Source: CAZUXY01 sp964624235 (GTDB lineage Bacteria > Spirochaetota > UBA4802 > UBA5368). From it: DNA of 51,496 nt. The stretch covers positions 1-51,496 of the forward strand of contig CAZUXY010000034.1 in NCBI GenBank assembly GCA_964624235.1, in the 5' to 3' direction. The translations under genes were made by a program, and so were the position numbers. The notes under the pieces were generated by a model that ran no database searches, was not told where the DNA came from, and saw only the letters and a program-made list of their open reading frames with translations. Each line of letters opens with the position of its first letter. Within the stretch, counting starts at the first letter, position 1. Below, one piece after another: positions 34,724 through 43,376 of the stretch.

Positions 34724-35611
34724 ATGAACAGCAGGAGTTTTGCGGCAGTTGTATCGATTTGTCTTATCCTCATCGTCGCGCCGGCTTTCGCCATGGACGT
34801 GATGCTGGGCGCCAAGGCCGGCTATTACGTATGGTCGCCTTTTTACAAGGACGGTGTCGGTGCCTCGGGCATGGACGACATCGATTACGGCACCGGAATG
34901 CTGGCAGGGCCGATCATAAGCCTGCTCATAACACCGGATATCACCTTCTCGCTGGCAGGTCTTATGGGACGGCAGTCAACCCACTGGCAGTCTAAATTCA
35001 GCGGTTTCGACGCGACCACAAAGGTGTCGGGAGGGTATTATTTCGACGCGCTCAGGGTGGATATAGACGCGGCGCTGAGTTACCGCCTTAGCGATAATTT
35101 CAAGGTATTCGCCGGTTATAAAATTCTATATCTTAAAACAGATTACAAATACACCGAGGTCAGAACACTCGTCGCAACGGGAGCAGTAGATGAAATTGAC
35201 ATCGCGGAAATGCAAATAGTAACACCTTTTCATGGTCCCGCCCTGGGGATCGGCGTATCATTCCCGCTGAGCGACAGGGTATTTGTTTCGGCCAACCTGT
35301 CCGGGCTTTACCAGATCGGTTATTTCGATGATGAAAAAAATATACGCAATAAGGATAATGCGCCAGGGTTTGATGGGTTTGAACTGGAAGACGATGACAT
35401 GAAAAAAACTAAAATGGAGCAGTTCGGCCTCAACGTGGAACCGGTCATCGGCTTCAATCCCGGCGGCGGACTGCCGATAATATCGCTTGGTATGCGCTTC
35501 CAATGGCTGCGTATACACTTCACCGAAGAAAGGGACTTTCTGCCGGGCACTGACCACTGGATGGACGACTACCTGTACGGCGTGTTCGTGAGCGCGGTAT
35601 ACGTGTTCTGA
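34724..35611 (+). CDS. outer-membrane beta-barrel protein, paralogue 3
   Basis: A 295-residue member. The ATG at 34724 follows AAAGGAGACAGCA; the frame stays open 26 codons upstream but without signal-peptide character. The signal peptide ends APAFA, then MDVMLGAKAGYYVWSPFYKDG. Family blocks are GMLAGPIISLL, FSLAGLMGRQSTHW, VDIDAALSYRLSDNFKVFAGYK, HGPALGIGVS, GLNVEPVIGF, GMRFQWLRI and DYLYGVFVSAVYVF with terminal Phe. Its downstream hairpin separates it from the HEPN/MNT module. Confidence 0.82.
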   Translation: MNSRSFAAVVSICLILIVAPAFAMDVMLGAKAGYYVWSPFYKDGVGASGMDDIDYGTGMLAGPIISLLITPDITFSLAGLMGRQSTHWQSKFSGFDATTKVSGGYYFDALRVDIDAALSYRLSDNFKVFAGYKILYLKTDYKYTEVRTLVATGAVDEIDIAEMQIVTPFHGPALGIGVSFPLSDRVFVSANLSGLYQIGYFDDEKNIRNKDNAPGFDGFELEDDDMKKTKMEQFGLNVEPVIGFNPGGGLPIISLGMRFQWLRIHFTEERDFLPGTDHWMDDYLYGVFVSAVYVF

Positions 35612-35620
35612 AAAGTGAAA

Positions 35621-35650
35621 TGAAGGCGTGAATATATATTCACGTCTTCA
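35621..35650. terminator. 30-bp near-perfect palindrome between paralogue 3 and HEPN gene
   Basis: TGAAGGCGTGAATA (35621-35634) pairs with TATTCACGTCTTCA (35637-35650) with one G-T mismatch. It separates convergent genes and resembles the hairpin at 36426-36454. Confidence 0.65.
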
Positions 35651-35652
35651 TA

Positions 35653-36063
35653 CTATGTTATATTTTTTCCGACACTTCCGAGTATCTCGCGGGCGGCCCT
35701 GATGGCCGTGTGGGCTTCTTTCTTAGAATAAACCCTGGCAGGAATAAGGTCGGGGAGTCCATTGGGATAACGGGTAGGAATGTACATTTTATCGAGCAGC
35801 ATCGCGTGTTCTTCGATCTCCTCAATTGAAAAAGGTCGTTTGTCCTCAGGGAAATCGTACAGCAGTTTTACAAGACTGTGACCCCATGGGTCCAACCCGA
35901 AATAATACCAGCATGCTTTAAGCACCTTTTCGCCCGCCTGCTGCGACTGGAAGCAGGCCCACTCGTAGGCTCCGCCACCAAGGCTTATTTCAGCCGCCCT
36001 GATGTCGGCCCTGGCCTGTTCAAGCCACCGCCTTGACTCCTGGTTTTCTTTTTCACGACTCAT
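35653..36063 (-). CDS. HEPN domain protein of a HEPN/MNT pair
   Basis: A 136-residue all-helical HEPN (PF05168-type) protein: WLEQARADIRAAEISL, YEWACFQSQQAGEKVLKA, HSLVKLLYDFPED and RYPNGLPDLIPARVYSKKEA. The Arg-x(4-6)-His ribonuclease motif of toxic HEPN proteins is not obvious (the nearest is R-x7-H), so this may be a non-RNase member. Its ATG overlaps the end of the MNT gene by 11 bases. HEPN/MNT pairs act as toxin-antitoxin modules in which the nucleotidyltransferase AMPylates the HEPN partner; the small DsRNase-less type has also been proposed in other roles. Confidence 0.9.
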   Translation of the reverse strand: MSREKENQESRRWLEQARADIRAAEISLGGGAYEWACFQSQQAGEKVLKACWYYFGLDPWGHSLVKLLYDFPEDKRPFSIEEIEEHAMLLDKMYIPTRYPNGLPDLIPARVYSKKEAHTAIRAAREILGSVGKNIT

Positions 36064-36364
36064 GCAGAATCAATCCTTCTTCCAGCGCTCTTTTGACGAA
36101 AAAGCCCTTTTTCATTTTATCGAACTCATCAGGCGTATACACGAAGACCTCGACCCCGGTTTTAAGCTTCTTTGAAAGGGGAATGAAATAATCATCCAGC
36201 CTGTCCAGGTAGGGCTTTCGGGTCTCAGCGACGAATATCAGGTCCACGTCGGAATTCCTTGTTTCAGTGCCGCGGGCATATGATCCGAAGAGCAGCGCGA
36301 GCCGCGGACTGTTTTGTGCGACCACCTCGGAAACGGCGGCTTTGATTTCATTCAAGGTAAGCAC
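36053..36364 (-). CDS. minimal nucleotidyltransferase (MNT) of a HEPN/MNT pair
   Basis: A 103-residue MNT with the polymerase-beta motif GSYARGTETRNSDVDL: GSxxRG plus the catalytic Asp-x-Asp, then VEVFVYTPDEF with the third acidic position. It is the antitoxin-like partner of the HEPN protein and is translated first in the pair. Length is normal for stand-alone MNTs. Confidence 0.92.
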   Translation of the reverse strand: MLTLNEIKAAVSEVVAQNSPRLALLFGSYARGTETRNSDVDLIFVAETRKPYLDRLDDYFIPLSKKLKTGVEVFVYTPDEFDKMKKGFFVKRALEEGLILHES

Positions 36365-36425
36365 GAGGGGAATTATAGTGAGGATAAAAGACTTGGCAAG
36401 AAAAAATTTACACGAGAAAACTTTA

Positions 36426-36454
36426 TGAAGGCGCGAATAAATTCCGCGCCTTCA
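36426..36454 (-). terminator. hairpin downstream of barrel paralogue 4
   Basis: TGAAGGCGCG (36426-36435) pairs with CGCGCCTTCA (36445-36454), a perfect 10-bp stem with a nine-base loop. The left flank CATAAAG and TTTTCTCGTG on the minus strand are T-rich. Arms match those of the hairpin at 35621-35650. Confidence 0.65.
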
Positions 36455-36474
36455 TCGCTATAGGTTTATGTTAC

Positions 36475-37416
36475 TCACAACCGGTACAGCGCCGCGAGAT
36501 AGACCCCGTAGACATAATCATTAAGCCCCTCGGTGTCGTCAAGGCCGTCGGCGTTCCTGATTGATATACGCACGTACTGGAACCGGAATCCAAGGTTTAA
36601 CAGTATCTTCTCATTAAGCATCACCACGATACCCGGCTCGGCGTTGAGCCCGAAACCGTATGAGTCGAAACTGAATTTACTCCCTGGATTTATATCCGGA
36701 GTAACATAGGTTCCTGGGGGATAATAATACGTATCACCGGTGTTGATATCGAAGGTGCCGAATAAATAGATGAAAGAAACATTCATGGTAAGGGTGAATT
36801 TATCCGAGATCGCCATGGTGTAGCCGAGGCCGATTCCCGGGGCGTAGTTCTGCTGTGTAAATGTCATCCTGTTTTTATCGATATAGTAGAATTGATTGGC
36901 CTGCCTGGCTCCCGTCGTGTCATCCAGGTCCCAGAAGCCTCCCTGTTTGTTGACTTTAAGCTTCAGTGGCTGATACTTGAAGCCTGCAAAGACCTTGAAA
37001 TTCCGCGTCAGTGAATAGCTGATGGCGCTGTCCAGGTCGTGGCGTATGGTACGGGCGTAACCCGAAAAATGGTATTCAACCAGAAGGTTGGTACCGGCAG
37101 GGTCGCCGTTTGATTCGACGAAATCCGCATTGTAGCGCGTGCCGAGTTCCCCGTAAAGATACGAAACGCTGAAAACCAGACGGTCCGTGATAAAAAACGA
37201 TGCGCTGGGTCCGTACATCATGCCCGAACCGCCCCTGATGTACTGCCATCCTTCCCAGGGAGCGATCTTCTCGCCCACGTCGATAAGATAGGGCCTCCAC
37301 GACACATACCATACCTTTGCACCGGCCAGCATTTCGAGGGCCTGGACTGATGATGCGAAAAACATCATAATAGCCGCAACGACAAGCATGATGCGCATGG
37401 TCATTCGTTTTTTCAT
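36475..37416 (-). CDS. outer-membrane beta-barrel protein, paralogue 4
   Basis: A 313-residue member on the opposite strand. The signal peptide ends SVQA, then LEMLAGAKVWYVSWRPYL. Family blocks are SGMMYGPSASFFI, FSVSYLYGELG, HDLDSAISYSLTRNFKVFAGFKYQ, YAPGIGLGYTM, GLNAEPGIVV, GFRFQYVRI and DYVYGVYLAALYRL. It is the most divergent copy and its inversion relative to the others, with the HEPN/MNT pair between, points to rearrangement. CGAGGAAAAATAATC precedes the ATG. Confidence 0.8.
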   Translation of the reverse strand: MKKRMTMRIMLVVAAIMMFFASSVQALEMLAGAKVWYVSWRPYLIDVGEKIAPWEGWQYIRGGSGMMYGPSASFFITDRLVFSVSYLYGELGTRYNADFVESNGDPAGTNLLVEYHFSGYARTIRHDLDSAISYSLTRNFKVFAGFKYQPLKLKVNKQGGFWDLDDTTGARQANQFYYIDKNRMTFTQQNYAPGIGLGYTMAISDKFTLTMNVSFIYLFGTFDINTGDTYYYPPGTYVTPDINPGSKFSFDSYGFGLNAEPGIVVMLNEKILLNLGFRFQYVRISIRNADGLDDTEGLNDYVYGVYLAALYRL

Positions 37417-37535
37417 GATTATTTTTCCTCGAATATTTCAGTGAGCCCGGGAAGGGAAGGTCGGAATTAAAACGGCAATATGGGTGCAGGGCTTTTAATT
37501 GTTATGATGAGTGGTTATTCCTGAAAAAACAAGCA

Positions 37536-38552
37536 CTATTCATGATCAGGGGCGGGCCTTTTTCTGCCGCGTATCTCCCAGACACTTAGCATGAAGACGG
37601 CTAAGAGGTTGATAAAATAAAACGAGAGGAACCGCCATCCCGTCATGAGCATAATAATGGCCTCGTTCGGCAGTACCTTACTGAACACAATGAGGAAGGA
37701 GGTCTCGGCGCCGCCGATGGCGCCGGGCGTGGGTATGAACGTGGTCATGATGAATACCACCCACTGCAGTACGAAGAACTGGATGACGTTTATTTTTAAA
37801 CCCAGGCTCGCCGTAAGCGCGGTCAGGATCGAGAGCTTCGCCGTCCACTGGATGCCCGCGAAAAATACGTTCAATAGAAAGCGTGACTTTCCCCTCCTTC
37901 CTACAAAGGCGTATATACCCTTGAAATCTTTCCAGATTTTAGTGATCTTAGGCGCGATTTTTTTATAGCGTGAATTTCCCCCCAGCAGTCGGCGGGTGAG
38001 CAGCACGCTCAGGAAGACGCCGAAGGCGATCAGCACGGCCCAGAAAGTGATGTCCATGGATTTGCTGGCGATTTTATCTATGATATTAAAACGTATAGTG
38101 GAATAACTGAGTCCCAGGGGCACGGCCAGCGCAAAGAACGAATAATCCTCAATGCTGTGCAAAAGCGTCAGGGAAACCGATTTCCCCAGCGGCACCCCTT
38201 TTTCCACCAGAAGACCGGCCTTTACAGGGCCGCTCCCCAGGGCTGTGGGGCTTATGGCGGCCCCCAGTTCCGAGGCGATGATGATTTTCAGCAACGCGGT
38301 GTAGGGAACAGGATGGTTGATGAACCGCAGCCACACACAAAGACGAAGGGAATGCATGAACCATGGTACGACGCACAGCAGCAGGGCGATTATAAAGGGC
38401 ACAACCGAAAAGTGCACCAGGCTGAAAAACAGGCGGGTGTCGGTGGTGAAGAACGTGAACGCGGTGTTAAGCAGTACACCGGCGATAATAAGCACCATCA
38501 GACGGTGTACAATGGTCTTGCGGTCGAATTTAATGATCTTTCTGAGCGGCAT
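37536..38552 (-). CDS. lysylphosphatidylglycerol synthetase-TM / UPF0104-type membrane protein
   Basis: A 338-residue protein with about eight membrane helices, matching the LPG_synthase_TM (UPF0104, AglD/MprF flippase-like) family: RLCVWLRFI, SELGAAISPTALGSGPVKAGLLVEKG, SIEDYSFFA and FIPTPGAIGGAETSF are the family's characteristic segments. Members are thought to flip or anchor lipid-linked products in the inner membrane. The catalytic soluble domain of MprF is absent. It lies 147 bases downstream of a GT4 glycosyltransferase, suggesting a shared glycolipid role. Confidence 0.85.
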   Translation of the reverse strand: MPLRKIIKFDRKTIVHRLMVLIIAGVLLNTAFTFFTTDTRLFFSLVHFSVVPFIIALLLCVVPWFMHSLRLCVWLRFINHPVPYTALLKIIIASELGAAISPTALGSGPVKAGLLVEKGVPLGKSVSLTLLHSIEDYSFFALAVPLGLSYSTIRFNIIDKIASKSMDITFWAVLIAFGVFLSVLLTRRLLGGNSRYKKIAPKITKIWKDFKGIYAFVGRRGKSRFLLNVFFAGIQWTAKLSILTALTASLGLKINVIQFFVLQWVVFIMTTFIPTPGAIGGAETSFLIVFSKVLPNEAIIMLMTGWRFLSFYFINLLAVFMLSVWEIRGRKRPAPDHE

Positions 38553-38699
38553 GGGTCCTTTTTGACGCGGCGATAAGGTCGGGATGAGTACGGTTAAAAC
38601 CGGTTCCCGGATGAATCACCCGCCGCTGTAAATCCTTTGGGACTCACAGTGAGGAGCAAAGCTTCTGCGGCCGGGGCGTATAAAATGTCGGCCTTTAAA

Positions 38700-39872
38700 T
38701 TATGAAATATATTCATACGCTTCGTCCTTTTCCAGGCCGGGTTTGCGGCGATGGTGCGCGCTCAGCACTGTTTCATAACTGTGCACAAGCTGGTAATTGA
38801 TATGATCCCAGGAGTTCTTTTTCACCCCGGTGCGCGCGTTCCGGCTGAACTTTTTTCGTAAGTCCGGGTTGTCGAGCAGCAGGGCAACTTTTGTAACGTA
38901 GCCCTTGATATCGCCCGGTTCCACCAGGAAACCGTTCCTGCCGTCGGCGATAAGGTCCGCGACGCCGCCCGCGGCGGCGCCCACCGAGGGAACGCCGGAT
39001 GCAAGGGCCTCCTGCACCACGTTGCCGAATGCCTCGGTGGTCGAAGGAAAAAGAAAGATGTCGCCGCTGGCGTACCATTGCCAGAGCGGCTCATCCTGCT
39101 GAAAGCCGGCAAAATACGCGTCGGGCATCTCTTTTTTCAAATACGTTTTAAGGGGACCGTCACCCACAAAGACCATGCGGAACCGTTTCCCCAGTTTCTT
39201 CAGTTCGTGATACACCTTTACGACATCGAACAGGTCTTTTTCTTTCACGAGCCTTCCCACATAAAGTATTACGGGCAGATCGTCCGCGCCGGCCGTTTCG
39301 CGCAGTTCGGCGCTGCGGCGGGACGGGGAAAATTTCTCCAGGTCGATGCCTCTGCCCCACAGGTGCAGGTTCCTGAAATCGCGGGCGACCAGTTCTTTCA
39401 TCATGGTGGCCGAGGGGACGTAGGTGGCGCGGGAACGGTTGTAGAAGTTGCGAAGGATGTTCCATCCTATGGTTTCCAGTGTCCTGAGGCGGTAATACTT
39501 GAAATACGAGACGAAATGCGTATGGTAACTCGCCACTGCCGGTATGTTGCGTTCGGCCGCGTAGTTATAGCCGAAACCTCCCAGCAGGGTTGGGCTGGTG
39601 ACATGCACCAGGTCGGGTGCGAATGTATCAAGGTCGGGTATCAGGTTGCTGATGCCCGGCATGCTCCAGCGGTAGGCCTTATACAGAATAAAAGGGATGG
39701 AGACAACTTTTTTCACCCTGCCGGCCCAGGGATACGACTCGTCGGGAACAAAGGGCGAATAGAACCTGAATTCAATATCGTGACGAAGCAGATAGCCGAC
39801 CAGTTGTATGAAGGTACGGCTCACCCCGTCGATATTGGGCGGCAGGCTTTCAATGAAATAGGCGATACGCAT
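38700..39872 (-). CDS. GT4-family glycosyltransferase
   Basis: A 390-residue GT-B glycosyltransferase. The N-terminal acceptor domain starts MRIAYFIESLPPNIDGVSRTF and contains VASYHTHFVSYFKYYRL, as in MgtA/GPI-like and glycolipid-forming enzymes; the C-terminal donor domain has VILYVGRLVKEKDL, FVGDGPL, the E-x7-E motif in STTEAFGNVVQEALASG and GFLVEPGD. No signal or membrane helices, so it acts at the cytoplasmic membrane face. Donor and acceptor sugars are unknown, although the acceptor-domain pattern resembles diacylglycerol or phosphatidylinositol mannosyl-type transferases. Confidence 0.9.
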   Translation of the reverse strand: MRIAYFIESLPPNIDGVSRTFIQLVGYLLRHDIEFRFYSPFVPDESYPWAGRVKKVVSIPFILYKAYRWSMPGISNLIPDLDTFAPDLVHVTSPTLLGGFGYNYAAERNIPAVASYHTHFVSYFKYYRLRTLETIGWNILRNFYNRSRATYVPSATMMKELVARDFRNLHLWGRGIDLEKFSPSRRSAELRETAGADDLPVILYVGRLVKEKDLFDVVKVYHELKKLGKRFRMVFVGDGPLKTYLKKEMPDAYFAGFQQDEPLWQWYASGDIFLFPSTTEAFGNVVQEALASGVPSVGAAAGGVADLIADGRNGFLVEPGDIKGYVTKVALLLDNPDLRKKFSRNARTGVKKNSWDHINYQLVHSYETVLSAHHRRKPGLEKDEAYEYIS

Positions 39873-40040
39873 GAACGTTATCCTGACTTCTCATGATAAT
39901 ATGAACCCCCGACCTTCCGCTGAGGTACGAATCTATAAGAGATTGACCCGCTATTCGGGAGTTTTACTTGATTTGTATATTAAAATAATAGTATATGTTC
40001 AGTTTTGTAATTTTGATGAATATCACCGCATACCATTTCA

Positions 40041-42020
40041 TTAATCAAGGAAAAAAAACTCCGTTCGGCGGTTTTTTCTCCTGCCGTCGGCAGTCGTGTT
40101 CGGCGCGATGGGTTTCGTGTCACCCAGTCCCACGGCGTTCACCCTTTCGGGACTAATGCCGTTCTTGACCATGTACTCGATGACCGCGTCGGCCCGGCGT
40201 TCCGAGAGCTTGCGGTTATACGCCTTGTCGCCCATTGAGTCGGTATGCCCTCTGACCTCCACCTTGAGGCCCGGGTTTTCCTTCATGAGGCTTACCAGCC
40301 TGTCGAGTATGTCCAGGGAGTCCTTCTTTAAATACGCCTTGTCGAACTCGAAATAGATATTGTCCACCACGAAGGCCTTGCCCCGCGCAATCTTTTCCAG
40401 CCTGATCGTTTTGTCCCTGTCGGTTTCATTGATGATCTCTTTTTTGGGTACGTACCCCCTGGCGTTTACCAGCACCTCGACGTTGTCGCCGGAGGGGACT
40501 TCGATTTCTCCCGACCCGTTGACGGTCATGGTTTTCCGGTAGACGATCTCGCCTTTTTCCCTTTTCTTGACCTCCACCTGCGCCTGCACGCCCGCGTCGC
40601 CCTCGCCGGTCACCTTCAGGTGCATTTTGCGGGTGGGTACCTTCTTTTCGGGTTTTTTCGGTTCTTCCTTCGGTGTGACGGTTTTGTCTTCCTTTAAAGA
40701 TTTTTTTTCCGGAGGTTTCGCTTCTATCCGGGGGCCTTTGGCCAGTGCATCTCCTCCCGGGGTTATGCCGGGACCGAATTCACTGCCTATGGCGTACAGG
40801 TAGCTGCCTGCCGGCAGGAACAGTATCCCTTTTGAGGCGACCGGCTGGGAAACGCCGCCGGGAAACGGAGTGCGGTATTCCCAGAGGGTCTCACGGGTGG
40901 TGAAATTTATCGCCCGTACCTTCCCATAGATAGCCGTGGTGTCTTTATAAGGCTGGGACACGTTGGTCGCGATGTATATCTGGTCTCGAATAGTGACGAA
41001 ATAAGGTGACGACTGCGGGCCCAGTTCAATCGTGGACAGTATATCGCCGTTTTCAGGGTTTATTGCGGCTATCGACGCATTGTCCAGGGCGAAGAGCACC
41101 GCCCGGTCGGTAAAGCTCGGGTTCGAGGTGATGTATTTTCCGTAGTCCTTGGTCCAGATGTCCTTTCCGTCTGATAGGGCGAGGCAGTGCATGCTGGTGG
41201 AGGAGGGGATATAGACCTTCTGCCTGTAGATGACCGGCGGATATATCTTCATCGGTTTTGGGATGGTACGCGACCATACCTCCTTCCCGGAATCGGCCAT
41301 CAGGCAATAGACCGTATAGCGTCCCGTGGAGAAATCCATCGACTGGGTGAACAGGTACTTATCGTAAAAGGTAGGAAACCCGCTGTAGGTCTTGATGTCC
41401 TCGTTACTCCATCCCTCATGCCCCCTGCGGATGTCCCTGGAAAGGAACATGTTCCGCGTCCCGTAGTATATGCGGTCTTCGGATATGATGGGGTCGGCGT
41501 ATATGCCGTCCACCATCGCCACGGAGGTGTATCCCCTGAGTCCCTGGGGAGGGGTCTTCTGCTCACGCAGTCCTGTGCGCGCCCATATCACGTTCCCGGT
41601 GTTTTTATCGAAAGCGTATATGGCGATGGGGTCCGAGACGAACAGGAAATTATCTTTGATCAGGGGGTACTTTACCTTCCCGGCCGCCCTGGAATATGAT
41701 TTAAACACCTTCGATATCTCTTTAATGTCTTTTTTCCAGATCAGCGCCCCGTTGTCCTCCCTGACGCAGTAAAGGTGCGATTTCACGTCCAGGAAAAATA
41801 TCCGGTCATCCGAGACCACCGGGTTTGCCGCCCGCTCGCCGGCCTGGAAAAGCCATTTCAGGGTATTGGTTTTCACCACCACCTCATCGTTGTTTCCGGT
41901 AAAATATATGTTCCCCTTGTAAATGGGCCAGTCCGCGCCGGTCGACACCGATGAATACGTGAGCGCGAAAACCGCAAATACGGCTCCCCTGAGGAGCGCA
42001 CCCGGTGTTTTGCGTGACAT
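40041..42020 (-). CDS. PQQ-like beta-propeller protein with C-terminal OmpA peptidoglycan-binding domain
   Basis: A 659-residue exported protein. The start at 42020 follows GGAAGGTAACGCA and gives a signal peptide ending near STGA. Residues ~25-420 are PQQ/BamB-like propeller repeats (NGALIWKKDI, TGNVIWARTG, SGKEVWSRTI, DGKDIWTKDY, TRETLWEYRT). A Lys/Pro/Glu-rich linker (~430-470) and a PEGA-like segment (~475-545) lead to an OmpA domain (~550-659) with IYFEFDKAYLK and GHTDSMGDKAYNRKLSERRA, the peptidoglycan-binding Asp and Arg. It probably anchors a propeller to the cell wall in the periplasm. The combination is unusual. Confidence 0.9.
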   Translation of the reverse strand: MSRKTPGALLRGAVFAVFALTYSSVSTGADWPIYKGNIYFTGNNDEVVVKTNTLKWLFQAGERAANPVVSDDRIFFLDVKSHLYCVREDNGALIWKKDIKEISKVFKSYSRAAGKVKYPLIKDNFLFVSDPIAIYAFDKNTGNVIWARTGLREQKTPPQGLRGYTSVAMVDGIYADPIISEDRIYYGTRNMFLSRDIRRGHEGWSNEDIKTYSGFPTFYDKYLFTQSMDFSTGRYTVYCLMADSGKEVWSRTIPKPMKIYPPVIYRQKVYIPSSTSMHCLALSDGKDIWTKDYGKYITSNPSFTDRAVLFALDNASIAAINPENGDILSTIELGPQSSPYFVTIRDQIYIATNVSQPYKDTTAIYGKVRAINFTTRETLWEYRTPFPGGVSQPVASKGILFLPAGSYLYAIGSEFGPGITPGGDALAKGPRIEAKPPEKKSLKEDKTVTPKEEPKKPEKKVPTRKMHLKVTGEGDAGVQAQVEVKKREKGEIVYRKTMTVNGSGEIEVPSGDNVEVLVNARGYVPKKEIINETDRDKTIRLEKIARGKAFVVDNIYFEFDKAYLKKDSLDILDRLVSLMKENPGLKVEVRGHTDSMGDKAYNRKLSERRADAVIEYMVKNGISPERVNAVGLGDTKPIAPNTTADGRRKNRRTEFFFLD

Positions 42021-42347
42021 TGCGTTACCTTCCCGTGTATATATCAAAAGACCAGGGATAATGATACACGGGCGTACATTTTAATCAAGTGTATTAGTAT
42101 CACGCAACCCGGCAGGTTACGGAAAAGCGCATGCGAATATACGCGGGCCTTTCCGGTAACGCCGTTTTCGTCATCGGAAAATATTACAATTGACATTCCT
42201 GCCTCCGGTACTATAACACCCTGGTGGACGAAATGTGTTACCGTTTCCAGTATATTCAGCGGTACGACCGGACCACGGTGTGCCGCATAGATGGATTTTT
42301 CCCTCTCACGCGGGGTTCGCGTCAGGTCATGAATACAGGAGGCATAT
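42021..42347. other. divergent intergenic region
   Basis: 327 bases between the PQQ-OmpA gene and the nitroreductase gene. A minus-strand frame of 117 codons (42044-42397) covers most of it and overlaps the nitroreductase start; it has no recognisable similarity or ribosome binding site and is not called. CAGGAGG at the right end serves nitroreductase. Confidence 0.45.
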
Positions 42348-42908
42348 ATGGAGCTCAGGGACGCGTTGATGACGCGCAGGAGCGTGCGTAAGTTCACCGA
42401 CTACACGGTTAACGATAACGAGATCAGTGAAATACTTTCGGCGTCAAGGGCGGCGCCGTCATGGGCCAACGTGCAGCCGTGGGAATTTATCGTGGTACGG
42501 GACCCGGAGACTATAAAACAGATAGCCGGAACCTACGTGGCGATGAACCCCGCGGCCAAGTGCACCCTGGCGGCGTCGGTGGTGATCGTCGCCTGCGCAA
42601 GAAAAAATGTTTCGGGGTTCTATGACAATAAACCTTCCACCAGGTTAGGCGACTGGTTCATGTTCGATCTCGGCATGGCGGTGCAGAACCTCTGCCTCAG
42701 GGCGCACGATCTGGGTCTGGGGACCGTGGTGGTGGGTTATTTCGATCATGAAAAGTGTAAAAGCGTGCTGGGAGTGCCCGACAACTGCGAAGTCGTGACG
42801 ATCGTACCCGTGGGGAAACCGGCGGTCGCGGGCAAGCAGGGGCCCCCGCGCAGGGAACTGAAAGAGTTCGCCCATGCGGAAAAATTCGGCGTACCGTATC
42901 AGGGATAG
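42348..42908 (+). CDS. nitroreductase family protein
   Basis: A 186-residue FMN-dependent nitroreductase: the N-terminal TRRSVRKFTDYTV motif, ASRAAPSWANVQPWEFIVV, GDWFMFDLGMAVQNLCLRAHDLGLGTVVVGYFD and VTIVPVGKPA are typical. Such enzymes reduce nitro groups, quinones or flavins with NAD(P)H. CAGGAGG precedes the start. It is followed on the same strand by the MazG-like and amidohydrolase genes. Confidence 0.95.
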   Translation: MELRDALMTRRSVRKFTDYTVNDNEISEILSASRAAPSWANVQPWEFIVVRDPETIKQIAGTYVAMNPAAKCTLAASVVIVACARKNVSGFYDNKPSTRLGDWFMFDLGMAVQNLCLRAHDLGLGTVVVGYFDHEKCKSVLGVPDNCEVVTIVPVGKPAVAGKQGPPRRELKEFAHAEKFGVPYQG

Positions 42909-42941
42909 AGGCGCCGTCGCACGCTTTGATAGTATCCCTTT

Positions 42942-42969
42942 CCTGATGTTCCCTGTGATGAACATCAGG
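42942..42969 (+). promoter_or_regulatory. 10-bp stem hairpin just upstream of the MazG-like gene
   Basis: CCTGATGTTC (42942-42951) pairs perfectly with GAACATCAGG (42960-42969). CCGGAG, the ribosome binding site, follows two bases later and no T-run is present, so it may influence translation or mRNA processing rather than end transcription. Confidence 0.5.
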
Positions 42970-42983
42970 ACCGGAGAAGCGCA

Positions 42984-43346
42984 ATGGACACCAAGGATAC
43001 CATAGAAATACTGAGGGGACTGGCGGTGAAGTTCAGGGATGAACGGAACTGGGAGCAGTTCCATGACCTGAAAAATCTCGCCATGGGACTATCCATAGAA
43101 AGCGCCGAACTGATGGAGCTTTTTCTTTGGAAAAGTCCCGGGGAACTGCGCGACTGGCCGGCCGACGGGGCACAGATGGACCGTTTCAAAGACGAACTGG
43201 CCGATTGCATGATCTTTCTGCTCTACCTGAGCGGGGCGGCCGGCATTGATCTTTCCGAGGCGTTGAGAAGTAAAATCGAAAAGAACGCCCGCAAGTATCC
43301 CGTGGAAAAAAGCTACAACTCGAACAAAAAGTATTCTGACCTGTAG
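42984..43346 (+). CDS. MazG-like nucleotide pyrophosphohydrolase (dCTPase/RS21-C6 type)
   Basis: A 120-residue all-alpha NTP pyrophosphohydrolase: FRDERNWEQFHDLKNLAMGLSIESAELMELFLW carries the Exx(E)xxE metal-binding helix and FKDELADCMIFLLYL the second (ExxD). Its closest known relatives act as house-cleaning dCTP or modified-dNTP pyrophosphatases. Length is typical. CGGAG before the ATG. Confidence 0.9.
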   Translation: MDTKDTIEILRGLAVKFRDERNWEQFHDLKNLAMGLSIESAELMELFLWKSPGELRDWPADGAQMDRFKDELADCMIFLLYLSGAAGIDLSEALRSKIEKNARKYPVEKSYNSNKKYSDL

Positions 43347-43376
43347 GCCTGACAAGTTCACTATTGGAGTAGCGCC

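Noticed and set aside
42044..42397. 117-codon minus-strand reading frame between PQQ-OmpA and nitroreductase genes
   Set aside because: Overlaps the nitroreductase start, has no ribosome binding site and no family-like pattern.
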